Source: a virus. From it: a stretch of DNA of 64,000 bases. The stretch is from the IMG/VR virus record IMGVR_UViG_3300027746_000697, positions 1 through 64,000 of that record; one strand, written 5' to 3'. Shown here one piece after another: positions 45,976 to 54,395 of the stretch (position 1 is the stretch's first letter; the number at the start of each line of letters is the position of its first letter). A program made the position numbers and the translations under genes. The notes under the pieces were generated by a model that was given only the letters and a program-made list of their open reading frames with translations, had not been told where the DNA came from and did no database searches.

Positions 45976-46365
45976 TTGAGTATGCATTTAGAAGGTCCGT
46001 GGCTCAGTACCACCGGCAAAAAGAAAGGCAAAAAGAAATTCGCTTCGGCAAAACATGCTAGAAAAGCACGTGAGCAAGAAGAAAGTTGGAAAGAACTACA
46101 AAAACGATGGGCCATAGAAGCTGAGGATAAAAAACGTAAACGAGCATTGTCAAGTGAGATTTACAAGTCACCTAAACTTACATATCGCGGATCAGATGCT
46201 CCCCGTATTCCCAGTAGAGATTCTGGTAGTGGTGTAGCTACATTGGCTCCAGCCAAGGTTTATACAGGAACTATGGTGAAAGGCATTGCCACCATGCATA
46301 AGAGCAACGCAGTACCGGTGTTCAGTGATGAACAAGCAGTTGACATATCTCGTATGAGACGTTAA
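45976..46365 (+). CDS. Basic phage protein, 129 aa
   Basis: Start set at TTG 45976, giving MSMHLEGPWLSTTGKKKGKK, because GGAGA lies 5 nt upstream; the ATG at 45982 is an alternative. A Lys/Arg-rich N-terminal half (KFASAKHARKAREQEESWKE) is followed by YRGSDAPRIPSRDSG. This LEGPWLSTTGKK protein is common in uncultured tailed phages; probably nucleic-acid binding, function unknown. Confidence 0.65.
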   Translation: MSMHLEGPWLSTTGKKKGKKKFASAKHARKAREQEESWKELQKRWAIEAEDKKRKRALSSEIYKSPKLTYRGSDAPRIPSRDSGSGVATLAPAKVYTGTMVKGIATMHKSNAVPVFSDEQAVDISRMRR

Positions 46366-46466
46366 ACTATAAACTTAGTATTTTAACCTTGTACACAGAT
46401 GATAATTACATATTACCCTGATAGGTTTTGGGGTAATAAAGCAGTAGGCTTTTAACGCACAAGGAG

Positions 46467-46538
46467 ATGTATCGAAGCCATTTGTTAAATGACGGGACCA
46501 GCAATTCCGTGATCCAGCGTAAAGGAGAAAGAAAATGA
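46467..46538 (+). CDS. Possible leader micropeptide, 23 aa
   Basis: ATG at 46467, reading MYRSHLLNDGTSNSVIQRKG plus ERK; its TGA overlaps the SleB-like ATG (ATGA). AAGGAG is directly adjacent to the ATG, which is too close to be ideal. It may be a coupling peptide. The surrounding 46366-46534 has an imperfect hairpin (TTACCC ... GGGTAA, 46412-46435) and nothing else clear. Confidence 0.3.
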   Translation: MYRSHLLNDGTSNSVIQRKGERK

Positions 46539-47065
46539 TACGCATCATAAAAGCAGTAGTATTTTTACTAGCAATAACGCTAGTGATATTCGCAGGGTAT
46601 AGAGCAGTTAATTATAAATTTGATACCCTTAAAACGGCCCGTGAACAAGCGAGCCCAGTTACAGCACAATTAAGACAAAAACAATTAGATTGTCTTGCTC
46701 GTAACATATACCATGAAGCCGGCTACGAGTCCTTTGAAGGCAAAGTAGCGGTTGCACAAGTTACAATCAACAGAGCAGAAAGCGGTCAATTTCCGTCTGA
46801 CATCTGCCAAGTTGTATATCAAAAGAATGTAGTGTACGAAAAAGTGCTTTGCCAGTTCAGCTGGTATTGTGAAGGCCCTAGTGCTAAAAAGCCTATGAAT
46901 GGTCCAGTGTATACAGAAAGTATGGAAGTAGCCAAAAAAGTATTACTTGAAGGATTTAGACTGCCTTCAATTAAACATGCACTTTACTTCCATGGCGATT
47001 ACATCAACCCTAAATGGGGTAAACAACCTGTGGCGAAAATTGGCCGACACATTTTTTATAATTGA
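46535..47065 (+). CDS. SleB-like cell wall hydrolase, 176 aa
   Basis: N-terminal hydrophobic segment (residues 5-24) as signal anchor. The catalytic domain begins LDCLARNIYHEAGYESFEGKVAVAQVTINR, the Hydrolase_2/SleB motif with the catalytic Glu, followed by CQVVYQ and FSWYCEGP. Acts on peptidoglycan, exported or membrane-tethered in the periplasm. AAAGGAGAA ribosome binding site. Confidence 0.87.
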   Translation: MIRIIKAVVFLLAITLVIFAGYRAVNYKFDTLKTAREQASPVTAQLRQKQLDCLARNIYHEAGYESFEGKVAVAQVTINRAESGQFPSDICQVVYQKNVVYEKVLCQFSWYCEGPSAKKPMNGPVYTESMEVAKKVLLEGFRLPSIKHALYFHGDYINPKWGKQPVAKIGRHIFYN

Positions 47066-47073
47066 GGACTAGT

Positions 47074-47415
47074 ATGAACATGAACATTGAAAAATTCAAA
47101 GCAGAACTACATAACTTTTTTGACCTTAATCTATTGGTTAAGAATATCAAAGAACATGCACCCAACATTTCAGCAGAAACTATGGGCTGGATTGCAGTAG
47201 TGCTGATGCATCTTGCTACAATTCCAACATTGTTGGCAGTGTTAACGGGACTAACTGAGAAAATGCCTCCAGTGGATTTGGTATTGTTTGCATGGAGCGG
47301 ATTATTTTGCTTTTTTGTCAAAGCCACTATCCAAAAAGATGTGTTAAACATTGTTACAATTGGGTTTGGATTCTTTGTTCAAGCCGCTCTTTTAGCCTTA
47401 ATAGTGTTCAAGTAA
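47074..47415 (+). CDS. Membrane protein, 113 aa
   Basis: Start at ATG 47074 (MNMNIEKFKAEL), with GAGGA before it. Three hydrophobic segments (AETMGWIAVVLMHLATIPTL, VDLVLFAWSGLFCFFVK, IVTIGFGFFVQAALLALIVF). Follows the wall hydrolase, so a holin-like role is possible but not shown. Confidence 0.62.
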   Translation: MNMNIEKFKAELHNFFDLNLLVKNIKEHAPNISAETMGWIAVVLMHLATIPTLLAVLTGLTEKMPPVDLVLFAWSGLFCFFVKATIQKDVLNIVTIGFGFFVQAALLALIVFK

Positions 47416-47416
47416 C

Positions 47417-47424
47417 GATAAATA
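47417..47424 (+). promoter_or_regulatory. Late promoter octamer (GATAAATA)
   Basis: 24 nt before the structural gene at 47449, with AAGGAGCA in the leader. Confidence 0.7.
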
Positions 47425-47448
47425 TTAGATAATTAAGGAGCACCTAAA

Positions 47449-48024
47449 ATGCCATCAGGATTTCAAAACGACACAAATCAGCTACAAGCTGAAATGTACA
47501 GAGCAACAATCACAATGAGTAATACAACCTATTACCCAACCGCAGACACAGACGATAACGGTGGAGTTACTCCCAGCGCATCAGACAGTTTTGCCACATT
47601 GCCAACTACACTGGCCAAGGGCAAGGCCCGTGCCAGAGGTAACATGCGTTTCCGCAATGTGGTAAATCGTCTAACAGGCCTGGGCGATTGCCAAATTCGT
47701 GATATTACTATTACAGAAGCCAACGGCGATGCACAAGCAACCAGTTTAGCATTCACTGTGGCCTACGATAGACCAAGTCTTATCACTGTTAGCGGCACAT
47801 CAGTTGACGGAACCACAGCAATTACCACAACAGCGTTGGCTGTTAAAGATGCTGTTGCACGTGGCGTCAGAGACGTGACTGTGGCCAATACACGAGTATA
47901 TGACGGCACAAATGCACAAGATACACAAATGACTCTTACTGTGACCACAACAGGCGCAACTGCTACACAGACATACGGAACTGTGGCAGTTACCTTAATT
48001 GACGAAACAACACTTTTTGATTAA
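47449..48024 (+). CDS. Virion structural-type protein, 191 aa
   Basis: Thr/Ala/Asn-rich, beta-dominated (YRATITMSNTTYYPTADTDD ... TVTTTGATATQTYGTVAVTL). RFRNVVNRLTGLGDCQIRDITI may form a helical hinge. Strong late promoter and AAGGAG suggest high late expression. Fits a head decoration or tail tube-type role, unassigned. Confidence 0.62.
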   Translation: MPSGFQNDTNQLQAEMYRATITMSNTTYYPTADTDDNGGVTPSASDSFATLPTTLAKGKARARGNMRFRNVVNRLTGLGDCQIRDITITEANGDAQATSLAFTVAYDRPSLITVSGTSVDGTTAITTTALAVKDAVARGVRDVTVANTRVYDGTNAQDTQMTLTVTTTGATATQTYGTVAVTLIDETTLFD

Positions 48025-48033
48025 GATTATCTG

Positions 48034-49248
48034 ATGATTTTAGCCTGGTTACTACTTCTTACTGGCTTAACAATATCTGCGGTTGCAATCTACTATTCTG
48101 TAGTAGGCCTGACCGCAATATTTTCTGCGGCCGTGATTCCGATTATTATCATGGGGTCCGCTCTTGAAGTTGGTAAACTTGTTTGCGCTTCCTGGTTAAA
48201 AGCCAATTGGGAACGTGCTCCTGCGTACATGAAGTACTACATGATATCAGCAGTGATTATCCTAATGCTTATTACTTCAATGGGAATCTTTGGATTCCTT
48301 TCAAAAGCTCACAACGACCAAAATCTAGTAAGTGGTGATGTGCAAAGTAAGATTGCCATCTACGACGAAAAAATTCGAACAGAACGAGAAAACATTGAAG
48401 CCAATCGTAAAGCACTCAAGCAAATGGATGCTACTATTGATGAAACTATTTCTCGTAGTAAAACAGATCAAGGTGCTGTAAACGCCAATGCAATGCGTCA
48501 GCGCCAAGCCAAAGAAAGAACACAGATACAAGCTGACATCACTAAATCTCAAAAATCCATTGCCGCCTTGAACGAAGAACGTTCTCCGATTGCCGCCGAA
48601 GTTCGCAAAGTAGAAGCTGAAGTAGGTCCAATCAAATACATTGCCAAGTTCATTTACGGAGAACATGGCGCAGATGAAAACATGTTGGAAAAAGCAGTAA
48701 CATGGATCATTGTTCTTATTGTTGTGGTATTTGACCCACTTGCAGTTATCATGTTATTGGCCGCACAAATGACGTTTGGATGGCGCAAAGAAGAACCAGC
48801 AGTAGTGGAAGCACCAGTTAAACTTGAGCCATCATATTCCAAGGATGAAGGTCCGTTAACTGATGATCAAATAGAGCAAATTAAGGCAACTGTAGAGGCA
48901 CCAAAAGAAGAAACTAGCGAAACACCGTTGACTGCACTAGGAGGTGATATAACAGCACCGGAGGAACCTTTAGTAACAATGACTGCTACCGAAGAATCAG
49001 AGCTAGCAAAGTGGAACAAGATGATAGAGCAAGCTGATGCATTATTAGCCCAAGAAGCTATAACTCAAGAAGAAGCTAAACGATATCGTTCCGAAATAGC
49101 AACTGCTGACAGCTACACAGAAGTAACAGGAGACAGGCTTAAACCCGATCTAACAGAAGTTATTGAACCTGAGTCAGAAGAGTCAAAAAAAAAGACTTAT
49201 ATGATCAAGGACCGTACGGGACAGATACTAGTAAAGGCTCGAGAATAG
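48034..49248 (+). CDS. Multispan membrane protein with long coiled coil, 404 aa
   Basis: Two N-terminal spans (residues 2-48, LLLLTGLTISAVAIYYSVV ... IIIMGSALEVGKLV), one at 70-90, a coiled coil 105-200 with many Glu/Lys/Gln, another span about 228-250 (IVLIVVVFDPLAVIMLLAA), and an acidic Pro/Thr/Glu-rich tail. Widespread in marine T4-like phages with unknown role. Near the C-terminus (49185-49194) an A-AAA-AAG heptamer in the correct frame would shift ribosomes by -1 into the ORF ending at 49532, giving a 499-aa product. Confidence 0.75.
   Translation: MILAWLLLLTGLTISAVAIYYSVVGLTAIFSAAVIPIIIMGSALEVGKLVCASWLKANWERAPAYMKYYMISAVIILMLITSMGIFGFLSKAHNDQNLVSGDVQSKIAIYDEKIRTERENIEANRKALKQMDATIDETISRSKTDQGAVNANAMRQRQAKERTQIQADITKSQKSIAALNEERSPIAAEVRKVEAEVGPIKYIAKFIYGEHGADENMLEKAVTWIIVLIVVVFDPLAVIMLLAAQMTFGWRKEEPAVVEAPVKLEPSYSKDEGPLTDDQIEQIKATVEAPKEETSETPLTALGGDITAPEEPLVTMTATEESELAKWNKMIEQADALLAQEAITQEEAKRYRSEIATADSYTEVTGDRLKPDLTEVIEPESEESKKKTYMIKDRTGQILVKARE
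49185..49194 (+). other. Candidate programmed -1 frameshift heptamer (A-AAA-AAG in A9 run)
   Basis: The zero frame reads TCA-AAA-AAA-AAG, so A-AAA-AAG (49188-49194) is in the right phase, the same heptamer as E. coli dnaX. After slipping, the -1 frame is open without a stop from 49194 to 49532. Confidence 0.6.
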
Positions 49249-49298
49249 GCTACATACAGAACGAAGAACAACAAGCATCAAATTCAATTTGGAATAGA

Positions 49299-49532
49299 AT
49301 GATAGAACGCACCGGTATGAAACCCATCGATGAGTTGTACACATATTATTCACAAGGTGGATTTGAGCAAGTTGTGATAGATAATATCGTGGAACCTGAG
49401 TTAGCAGATTTCGTAGAGAAAACTAAAACAGACGGTCCAAGGTTTAATAGTTATCCAAAAGATAAATTAGAATATTTCGCAAGAAGGATATATGAACTTA
49501 GGAAAAATAACCCTGATAACACCGCCGGATAA
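49299..49532 (+). CDS. C-terminal extension ORF reached by -1 frameshift, or separate 77-aa protein
   Basis: Internal ATG at 49299 has no Shine-Dalgarno. The same frame is open back to 49173, and the codons before the ATG (GYIQNEEQQASNSIWNR) look like ordinary protein sequence, so most of the ORF is probably read as an extension of the membrane protein gene. Contains IDELYTYYSQGGFEQVVIDNIVEPELADFV and a basic end. Overlaps the next gene by 41 nt. Confidence 0.55.
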   Translation: MIERTGMKPIDELYTYYSQGGFEQVVIDNIVEPELADFVEKTKTDGPRFNSYPKDKLEYFARRIYELRKNNPDNTAG

Positions 49533-49902
49533 GTTGTTCAATATGAACCTTAGCTACTTGTTAATCAAGCCATCTACTCAAGTTAAAGAGCAATTTCAGA
49601 TCATATTAAGCCAAATCTTAGAAGATGTAAACGTGTTTGTTTACGACGAAGACGATCACGACATTGGCTGGTTGCTGGGTATTGCACAACAAGTCGAAGT
49701 TATAATTATTGATGTTGATAATTGTGATTTAATCACAAGCCATTTTATTACATTTTTATTGGCTCATCCTAATTCTTACTATATAACTGTTGATGATACT
49801 ATTCCGTATAAATTAATTAGTAAGAATAGAATATATAATCTAGACTGGATTATTGAAAAAATAAAACAAGATGAGGATGACGCAGATGCTGAAGAAGATT
49901 AA
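49492..49902 (+). CDS. Conserved phage protein, 136 aa
   Basis: [27 protein letters not shown] ... [36 protein letters not shown] ... [26 protein letters not shown]. Alternating strand/helix pattern like a small receiver-type alpha/beta fold; conserved in T4-like marine phages near clamp or replication genes, function unknown. AAGGAT ribosome binding site. Confidence 0.7.
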   Translation: MNLGKITLITPPDKLFNMNLSYLLIKPSTQVKEQFQIILSQILEDVNVFVYDEDDHDIGWLLGIAQQVEVIIIDVDNCDLITSHFITFLLAHPNSYYITVDDTIPYKLISKNRIYNLDWIIEKIKQDEDDADAEED

Positions 49903-50116
49903 AGGAACCGGAGTTACTGTTAGGGATAACGAAAATATCAATCAAACTTTGAGAAGGTTTAAAAAGAAGATTGAAGAAGCAGGAATCCTAGACGACCTAC
50001 GCAAACACGAGTTTTACGAAAAACCCACAACCGAACGCAAACGTAAAAAAGGTGCGGCCAAAGCTCGTTGGAGAAAGAAACTCGAAAGTCAGCAATTACC
50101 TAAAAAAATGTATTGA
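49886..50116 (+). CDS. rpsU: Ribosomal protein bS21 homologue
   Basis: 76 aa, start at ATG 49886 ([15 protein letters not shown]), with GAGGA upstream and overlap with the preceding gene. [23 protein letters not shown] ... [22 protein letters not shown] is the bS21 pattern: E-x-x-x-x-x-L-RRFK-K-x-x-E-x-AG, then R-x-x-E-x-YEKP. bS21 sits at the 30S platform near the anti-Shine-Dalgarno. Phage copies may exchange into host ribosomes and favour phage messages. A 10-residue C-terminal extension ends LPKKMY. Confidence 0.9.
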   Translation: MLKKIKGTGVTVRDNENINQTLRRFKKKIEEAGILDDLRKHEFYEKPTTERKRKKGAAKARWRKKLESQQLPKKMY

Positions 50117-50141
50117 CACAGCATCTGTATTATGTTATAAT
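50113..50141 (+). promoter_or_regulatory. Sigma70-type promoter (TTGACA-N17-TATAAT)
   Basis: -35 50113-50118 overlaps the bS21 stop, spacer 17 bp, -10 50136-50141. Drives the exonuclease/MazG pair. Confidence 0.88.
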
Positions 50142-50169
50142 TTAAGCTCACAATAAAGAAAGAGCTTAA

Positions 50170-50754
50170 ATGGCAAATACAGACGTGATGATTGATTTGG
50201 AGACGCTTAACACTACTCCGGATGCAACCATACTTACAATCGGTGCAGTAAAATTTGATCCGTTTGGCAGAGAATTACAAGAACCAAAAATGGACAGTTT
50301 TTACTGCCGAGTAGACACAGATAGCTGTGACCGAATTGGACTAACTACCAACGATGATACCATTGCTTGGTGGGCCAGTCAAAGCAAAGAAGCTCAAGAT
50401 GCGGCTTTTGATCCCACTGATAGACTTGATATAGAAGAAGCGTTTGCTCGTCTGTACAAGTTCTGTTGGGGTGCTAAACGTGTTTGGAGTAATGGTTCTA
50501 CATTTGATATTATCATTTGCGAGCATGTGTATCGCAAAATCAATCGTGCTATACCTTGGAAGTTTTGGGAAGTACGTGATGTGCGTACAGCATTTGATCT
50601 TGGCATTAATCCACACCGTCCGCCAGTCACAGCTCATCATGCATTGGAAGATGCTTGGAATCAAGCAGTTGGAATTCAAAATGTCTACAACACACTACGC
50701 ACTAGCACAACCAGTGCCGGCGATTATATCGCACCATTTGCAAATCAAAGGTAA
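50170..50754 (+). CDS. DEDD-type 3'-5' exonuclease (RNase AS / DexA-like), 194 aa
   Basis: VMIDLETLNTTPDATILTIGAVKFD is ExoI (D-x-E). SNGSTFDIIICEHVYRK gives ExoII Asp, and HHALEDAWNQA is ExoIII with the H-x4-D pair. Two Mg ions would be held by D-E-D-D. Degrades single-stranded DNA or RNA 3' ends; in T4 the related DexA is ssDNA-specific. Early-type promoter. MazG-like gene follows by 3 nt. Confidence 0.82.
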   Translation: MANTDVMIDLETLNTTPDATILTIGAVKFDPFGRELQEPKMDSFYCRVDTDSCDRIGLTTNDDTIAWWASQSKEAQDAAFDPTDRLDIEEAFARLYKFCWGAKRVWSNGSTFDIIICEHVYRKINRAIPWKFWEVRDVRTAFDLGINPHRPPVTAHHALEDAWNQAVGIQNVYNTLRTSTTSAGDYIAPFANQR

Positions 50755-50757
50755 TAT

Positions 50758-51042
50758 ATGGACAGTCAAACTAAAGAAGTAATGGACATTCTCCAAGAAG
50801 AATGTGCTGAAGTAATTCAAGCAGTTAGTAAAATCAGCAGATTTGGACTAGACAATTTCAAACCAGGAAAACCCAAAACTAACAGAGAACACTTGGAAGA
50901 AGAATTGGGCGATTTGTATGCTATGATTGAAATTCTACAAGAACTAGATGTAGTTAGCTGGACTAACATTGAAAAAGCCGCAGAAGCCAAGCGTGAAAAA
51001 CTTAAAATTTGGTCCAATATCTTTAATTCAGAGAACATCTGA
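50758..51042 (+). CDS. MazG-like nucleotide pyrophosphohydrolase, 94 aa
   Basis: LQEECAEVIQAVSKISRFGLDNF and REHLEEELGDLYAMIEILQE carry the E-x-x-E ... E-x-x-D Mg-binding pattern of all-alpha NTP pyrophosphohydrolases. Could hydrolyse non-canonical or ppGpp-type nucleotides. It is co-transcribed with the exonuclease. Confidence 0.8.
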   Translation: MDSQTKEVMDILQEECAEVIQAVSKISRFGLDNFKPGKPKTNREHLEEELGDLYAMIEILQELDVVSWTNIEKAAEAKREKLKIWSNIFNSENI

Positions 51043-51050
51043 GATAAATA
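51043..51050 (+). promoter_or_regulatory. Late promoter octamer (GATAAATA) for dnaK
   Basis: Overlaps the preceding TGA; 58 nt before the dnaK ATG, with the hairpin leader in between. Confidence 0.6.
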
Positions 51051-51056
51051 AATTTG

Positions 51057-51108
51057 TAAAACGCCGTAAGGGTTTTACATATTCTTGCTTAATTTAAAGG
51101 AGAAAATT
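51057..51108 (+). promoter_or_regulatory. dnaK 5' leader: hairpin plus conserved segment
   Basis: Stem TAAAAC/GTTTTA with a bulged G, then CC-GTAA-GG (51057-51077), followed by a 30-nt stretch (51082-51112, including AAAGGAGAAAA) that is nearly identical before the Hsp20 gene (53054-53083). See the leader at 53027. Confidence 0.65.
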
Positions 51109-53013
51109 ATGAGCAAAATCATCGGTATCGATTTAGGTACAACAAATAGCTGTGTAGCAATCCTAGAAAATGGAATTGCCAAAGTAATTGAAAACAGCGA
51201 AGGTGCTAGAACAACACCATCAATCATTGCGTATACAGAGAAAGAAATTCTTGTAGGCGCAACAGCAAAACGACAAGCAGTCACAAACCCAAAGAACACT
51301 ATCTACGCAAGCAAGCGTCTTATTGGGCGCAAGTTTGACGAAAAAGAAGTACAGAAAGACATTGACTTGATGCCATACAATATTATCAAAGCTGATAATG
51401 GTGACGCATGGATTGAAGCCAACGGTGAAAAACTTGCACCACAACAAGTGTCAGCTGAAGTATTGCGTAAAATGAAAAAGACAGCGGAGGATTATCTTGG
51501 TACAGAAGTTACTCAAGCAGTTATCACAGTTCCTGCATACTTTAACGATAGCCAAAGACAAGCAACTAAAGATGCTGGCCGCATTGCCGGCTTGGAAGTA
51601 CTGCGTATTATTAACGAACCTACTGCGGCAGCTCTTGCTTATGGTGTTGATAAAGCTGATAAAAGAGACAGGAAAATTGCTGTTTACGACCTTGGTGGTG
51701 GTACATTCGACATATCAATCATTGAAATTGCAAATATTGACGGCGATAAACAAATTGAAGTACTAAGCACCAACGGCGACACCTTCTTGGGCGGTGAAGA
51801 CTTTGATCAAGTTATCATGGATCACTTGGTTGACGAGTTCAAGAAAGACAGCGGCATTGATCTTAAGAAAGACATGCTGGCCTTACAACGCCTCAAAGAG
51901 TCAGCGGAAAAAGCCAAGATTGAATTGTCCAGCGCCGCCAGTACCAGTGTTAACTTGCCATACATCACAGCAGACGCAACTGGTCCTAAGCACATGAATG
52001 TAACTATCAGTCGTGCTAAGTTTGAAGGCATGGTTGAGCAACTTATTGAGCGTTCAATTGCTCCATGTAAGATTGCCATGACTGATGCCAAAGTAACTGC
52101 CGCAGACATTGACGAGGTTATACTGGTTGGTGGACAAACACGTATGCCTAAAGTACAAGAAGCAGTTGAGAAACTGTTTGGCAAGTCTCCACGCAAAGAC
52201 GTTAACCCAGACGAAGCAGTGGCCGCAGGTGCCGCGATTCAAGGTGCAGTGTTGGCCGGCGACAAGACGGATGTGCTGTTGCTGGACGTGACACCATTGA
52301 GCCTAGGTATTGAAACAATGGGCGGTGTGTTTACCAAGTTGATTGCCAAGAACACAACAATTCCAACCAAGGCCAGTCAAACATTCAGCACTGCGGATGA
52401 TAATCAACCAGCTGTGGACATCAAAGTAGCACAAGGCGAGCGTGAACTATTCAAGTTCAACAAAGCACTGGGTGAATTCAAGTTAGATGGTATTAGTCCA
52501 CAACCACGTGGCATGCCGCAAATTGAAGTTACGTTTGATATTGACGCAAACGGAATTATGAATATCAGTGCCAAAGATAAAAGCACCGGTAAAGAAAACA
52601 AGATCACTATTAAAAGCGATAGCGGATTATCAGAAGCTGAAATCCAGCGCATGGTACGTGAAGCGGAAGACAACGCAGAGTCTGATAAGAAAATACGTGA
52701 GTTAATTGATGCACGTAACAGTGCAGAATCAACTACACACGGCATCAAGAAAGACTTTGAAGAATTCAAAGATCAGTTGACTGAGGAAGAAAAGACTGCA
52801 TACGAAACTGCATTCAAAACTGTCGAAACAGCAGTTTTAGGTGAAGACGTAGAAGCCATTACTACATCAGTTACTGCATTTTTTGAAGCGGCCGGTCCTG
52901 TAATTGCTAAAAAGCAAGCCGCAGAACAGGCCAAAACTGCACCACAAACTCAAGGTGGTGAACAAACTGTGGATGCGGCCTTTACAGAGGTTGACCCCGC
53001 AGACAAAAAGTAA
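51109..53013 (+). CDS. dnaK: Hsp70 chaperone DnaK
   Basis: 634 aa, full length. Start at ATG 51109 ([20 protein letters not shown]). ATPase domain with [55 protein letters not shown] and [11 protein letters not shown]; substrate domain from about residue 385 ([16 protein letters not shown]) and a C-terminal lid with Gln/Ala-rich tail. Folds proteins with J-protein and GrpE, both of which must come from the host. The tail ends VDPADKK, not the usual EEV-type end. Confidence 0.97.
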   Translation: MSKIIGIDLGTTNSCVAILENGIAKVIENSEGARTTPSIIAYTEKEILVGATAKRQAVTNPKNTIYASKRLIGRKFDEKEVQKDIDLMPYNIIKADNGDAWIEANGEKLAPQQVSAEVLRKMKKTAEDYLGTEVTQAVITVPAYFNDSQRQATKDAGRIAGLEVLRIINEPTAAALAYGVDKADKRDRKIAVYDLGGGTFDISIIEIANIDGDKQIEVLSTNGDTFLGGEDFDQVIMDHLVDEFKKDSGIDLKKDMLALQRLKESAEKAKIELSSAASTSVNLPYITADATGPKHMNVTISRAKFEGMVEQLIERSIAPCKIAMTDAKVTAADIDEVILVGGQTRMPKVQEAVEKLFGKSPRKDVNPDEAVAAGAAIQGAVLAGDKTDVLLLDVTPLSLGIETMGGVFTKLIAKNTTIPTKASQTFSTADDNQPAVDIKVAQGERELFKFNKALGEFKLDGISPQPRGMPQIEVTFDIDANGIMNISAKDKSTGKENKITIKSDSGLSEAEIQRMVREAEDNAESDKKIRELIDARNSAESTTHGIKKDFEEFKDQLTEEEKTAYETAFKTVETAVLGEDVEAITTSVTAFFEAAGPVIAKKQAAEQAKTAPQTQGGEQTVDAAFTEVDPADKK

Positions 53014-53026
53014 TATAATGTAACAT

Positions 53027-53079
53027 GCAGGACGCCTTAGGGGTCCTGCGAGGTTCTTGCTTATTTAAAGGAGAAAATT
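53027..53079 (+). promoter_or_regulatory. Hsp20-gene 5' leader: hairpin plus conserved segment
   Basis: GCAGGAC/GTCCTGC stem with a bulged G, then CC-TTAG-GG (53027-53049), and a conserved 30-nt stretch before the ATG. The stem sequence differs from the dnaK leader stem but pairs fully, so the fold covaries while the loop and downstream sequence stay fixed. Confidence 0.65.
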
Positions 53080-53502
53080 ATGAACCAACTTAGAACTATT
53101 GACGCCGCTCACTTGGCTAATCTTAGCAGAGCACTTGTGGGATTTGATCGTTATTTTAACGGACAATTTCCCAACACTAATGGTAACTATCCACCACACA
53201 ACATTGTAAAGTATGATGAAACACATTACAGTATTGAAGTGGCAGTTGCCGGCTTCACCAAAGAAGAAATCAATGTAACTGTTGATCAAGATCAATTAAC
53301 TATCATCGGCAAACAACACATAACCGACGACAGTAAAGAGTACTTGCATCGAGGGTTAGCGGCTAGAGACTTTGAACAGACATTTACTCTTGCTGAGTAT
53401 ATGGAAGTCAAAGGTGCTGAAGTTAAAGATGGTATGCTCAAAATTCAAATAGAGCGTATTATTCCAGAGGCACTCAGACCTCGGCATATTGAAATTAAAT
53501 AA
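53080..53502 (+). CDS. ibpA: Small heat-shock protein (Hsp20/IbpA-like)
   Basis: 140 aa. N-terminal RALVGFDRYFNG, alpha-crystallin domain VKYDETHYSIEVAVAGFTKEEINVTVDQDQLTIIGKQH ... YLHRGLAARDFEQTFTLAEYMEV, and LKIQIERIIPE with the I-x-I-like contact. Typical IbpA. Holds unfolded proteins for DnaK. Follows dnaK with the same leader. Confidence 0.93.
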   Translation: MNQLRTIDAAHLANLSRALVGFDRYFNGQFPNTNGNYPPHNIVKYDETHYSIEVAVAGFTKEEINVTVDQDQLTIIGKQHITDDSKEYLHRGLAARDFEQTFTLAEYMEVKGAEVKDGMLKIQIERIIPEALRPRHIEIK

Positions 53503-53550
53503 TTGTAAATAACAATGGGGGAGGAAACTCCCCCAACATCGGAGAACTAA

Positions 53551-53853
53551 ATGGCAGGCACGGATATTCAACTAGAAGAGAAAATTAAAGTAGTAGTAAG
53601 CGAACCTAAAAGATGGAAGGTTATCCTGCTCAACGATGATTCAACTCCAATGGATTTTGTTGTTTCAGTATTAATTGAAATTTTTAAACATAACCCTGAT
53701 ACTGCTCACGCTGTCATGGCAGAAGTACATGAAACCGGAAGTGGAATTGCCGGAATTTATAGCTTTGAAATTGCCGAAGCCAAAGCCGTTGAAGCAACCA
53801 ATCAAGCTCGTACTAGCAACCATCCTTTACAGATTAAATTGGAAGAAGAATGA
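53551..53853 (+). CDS. clpS: Clp protease adaptor ClpS
   Basis: 100 aa. KRWKVILLNDDSTPMDFVVSVLIEIF is the ClpS signature with the N-degron pocket Asn-Asp-Asp, followed by HAVMAEVHETGSGIAGIYSFEIAEAKA. ClpS docks on ClpA and delivers N-end-rule substrates while blocking SsrA-tagged ones. CGGAG before the ATG. Its stop overlaps the heme oxygenase ATG. Confidence 0.93.
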   Translation: MAGTDIQLEEKIKVVVSEPKRWKVILLNDDSTPMDFVVSVLIEIFKHNPDTAHAVMAEVHETGSGIAGIYSFEIAEAKAVEATNQARTSNHPLQIKLEEE

Positions 53854-54395
53854 GTCTGCGAGATATTACCAAAGACCTTCATCACAAGGCAGAGACAACA
53901 ACATTTGCCAAGATGCTTCTTAGCGGCAAAATTGAAAAATCACACTATAGAAACTATCTGTATAATCTATTAGCAATATACGATCCAATTGAATGGTATT
54001 GTAAGCGGCAAGGTTTTTTTACAAATTTACACGAGTTGCCAAGATTGAAATCAATCCTTGCAGATTTTCTTGAACTGGATGAATGCGAATATTACTATTT
54101 AACTCCTGCTACTCTAGAGTATCAGGCATACTTGCACAAGCTGGCCAACGATCCAGAGCGTAAACATCTTATTAAAGCACACTTGTATTGCAGACACATG
54201 GGCGATTTATTTGGTGGTCAGATTATTAAGAAACAAGTAGCACATATTTCAAGTGGCAAATTTTATGAATTTGAAAATGCTGACACTATGAAGACTGCTA
54301 TTCGTTCAATGCTAACAGATGACCTTGGAGACGAAGCTCGTGTGGCGTTTGAGTACGCTATCAAAATGATGCGGGATCTCTACCATGGAGAGTAA
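53850..54395 (+). CDS. ho1: Heme oxygenase (HO1 type)
   Basis: 181 aa. LRDITKDLHHKAETTTFAKML has the proximal His (KDLHHKAE), YLYNLLAIYDPIEWY follows, and HLYCRHMGDLFGGQII is the distal-helix HM-GDL-x-GG motif. Opens heme with O2 and ferredoxin electrons to biliverdin, CO and Fe2+. ATGA overlap with clpS and 11-nt overlap with the bilin reductase, so the three are one operon. Confidence 0.94.
   Translation: MSLRDITKDLHHKAETTTFAKMLLSGKIEKSHYRNYLYNLLAIYDPIEWYCKRQGFFTNLHELPRLKSILADFLELDECEYYYLTPATLEYQAYLHKLANDPERKHLIKAHLYCRHMGDLFGGQIIKKQVAHISSGKFYEFENADTMKTAIRSMLTDDLGDEARVAFEYAIKMMRDLYHGE

Noticed and set aside
46399-46455. An 18-codon ORF (MIITYYPDRFWGNKAVGF)
   Set aside because: No ribosome binding site, not coupled to neighbours, too short to trust.
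53014-53049. The hairpin after dnaK as a simple terminator
   Set aside because: No T-tract follows; the sequence after it is the conserved leader of the next gene, so a leader element is more likely, though partial termination is not excluded.
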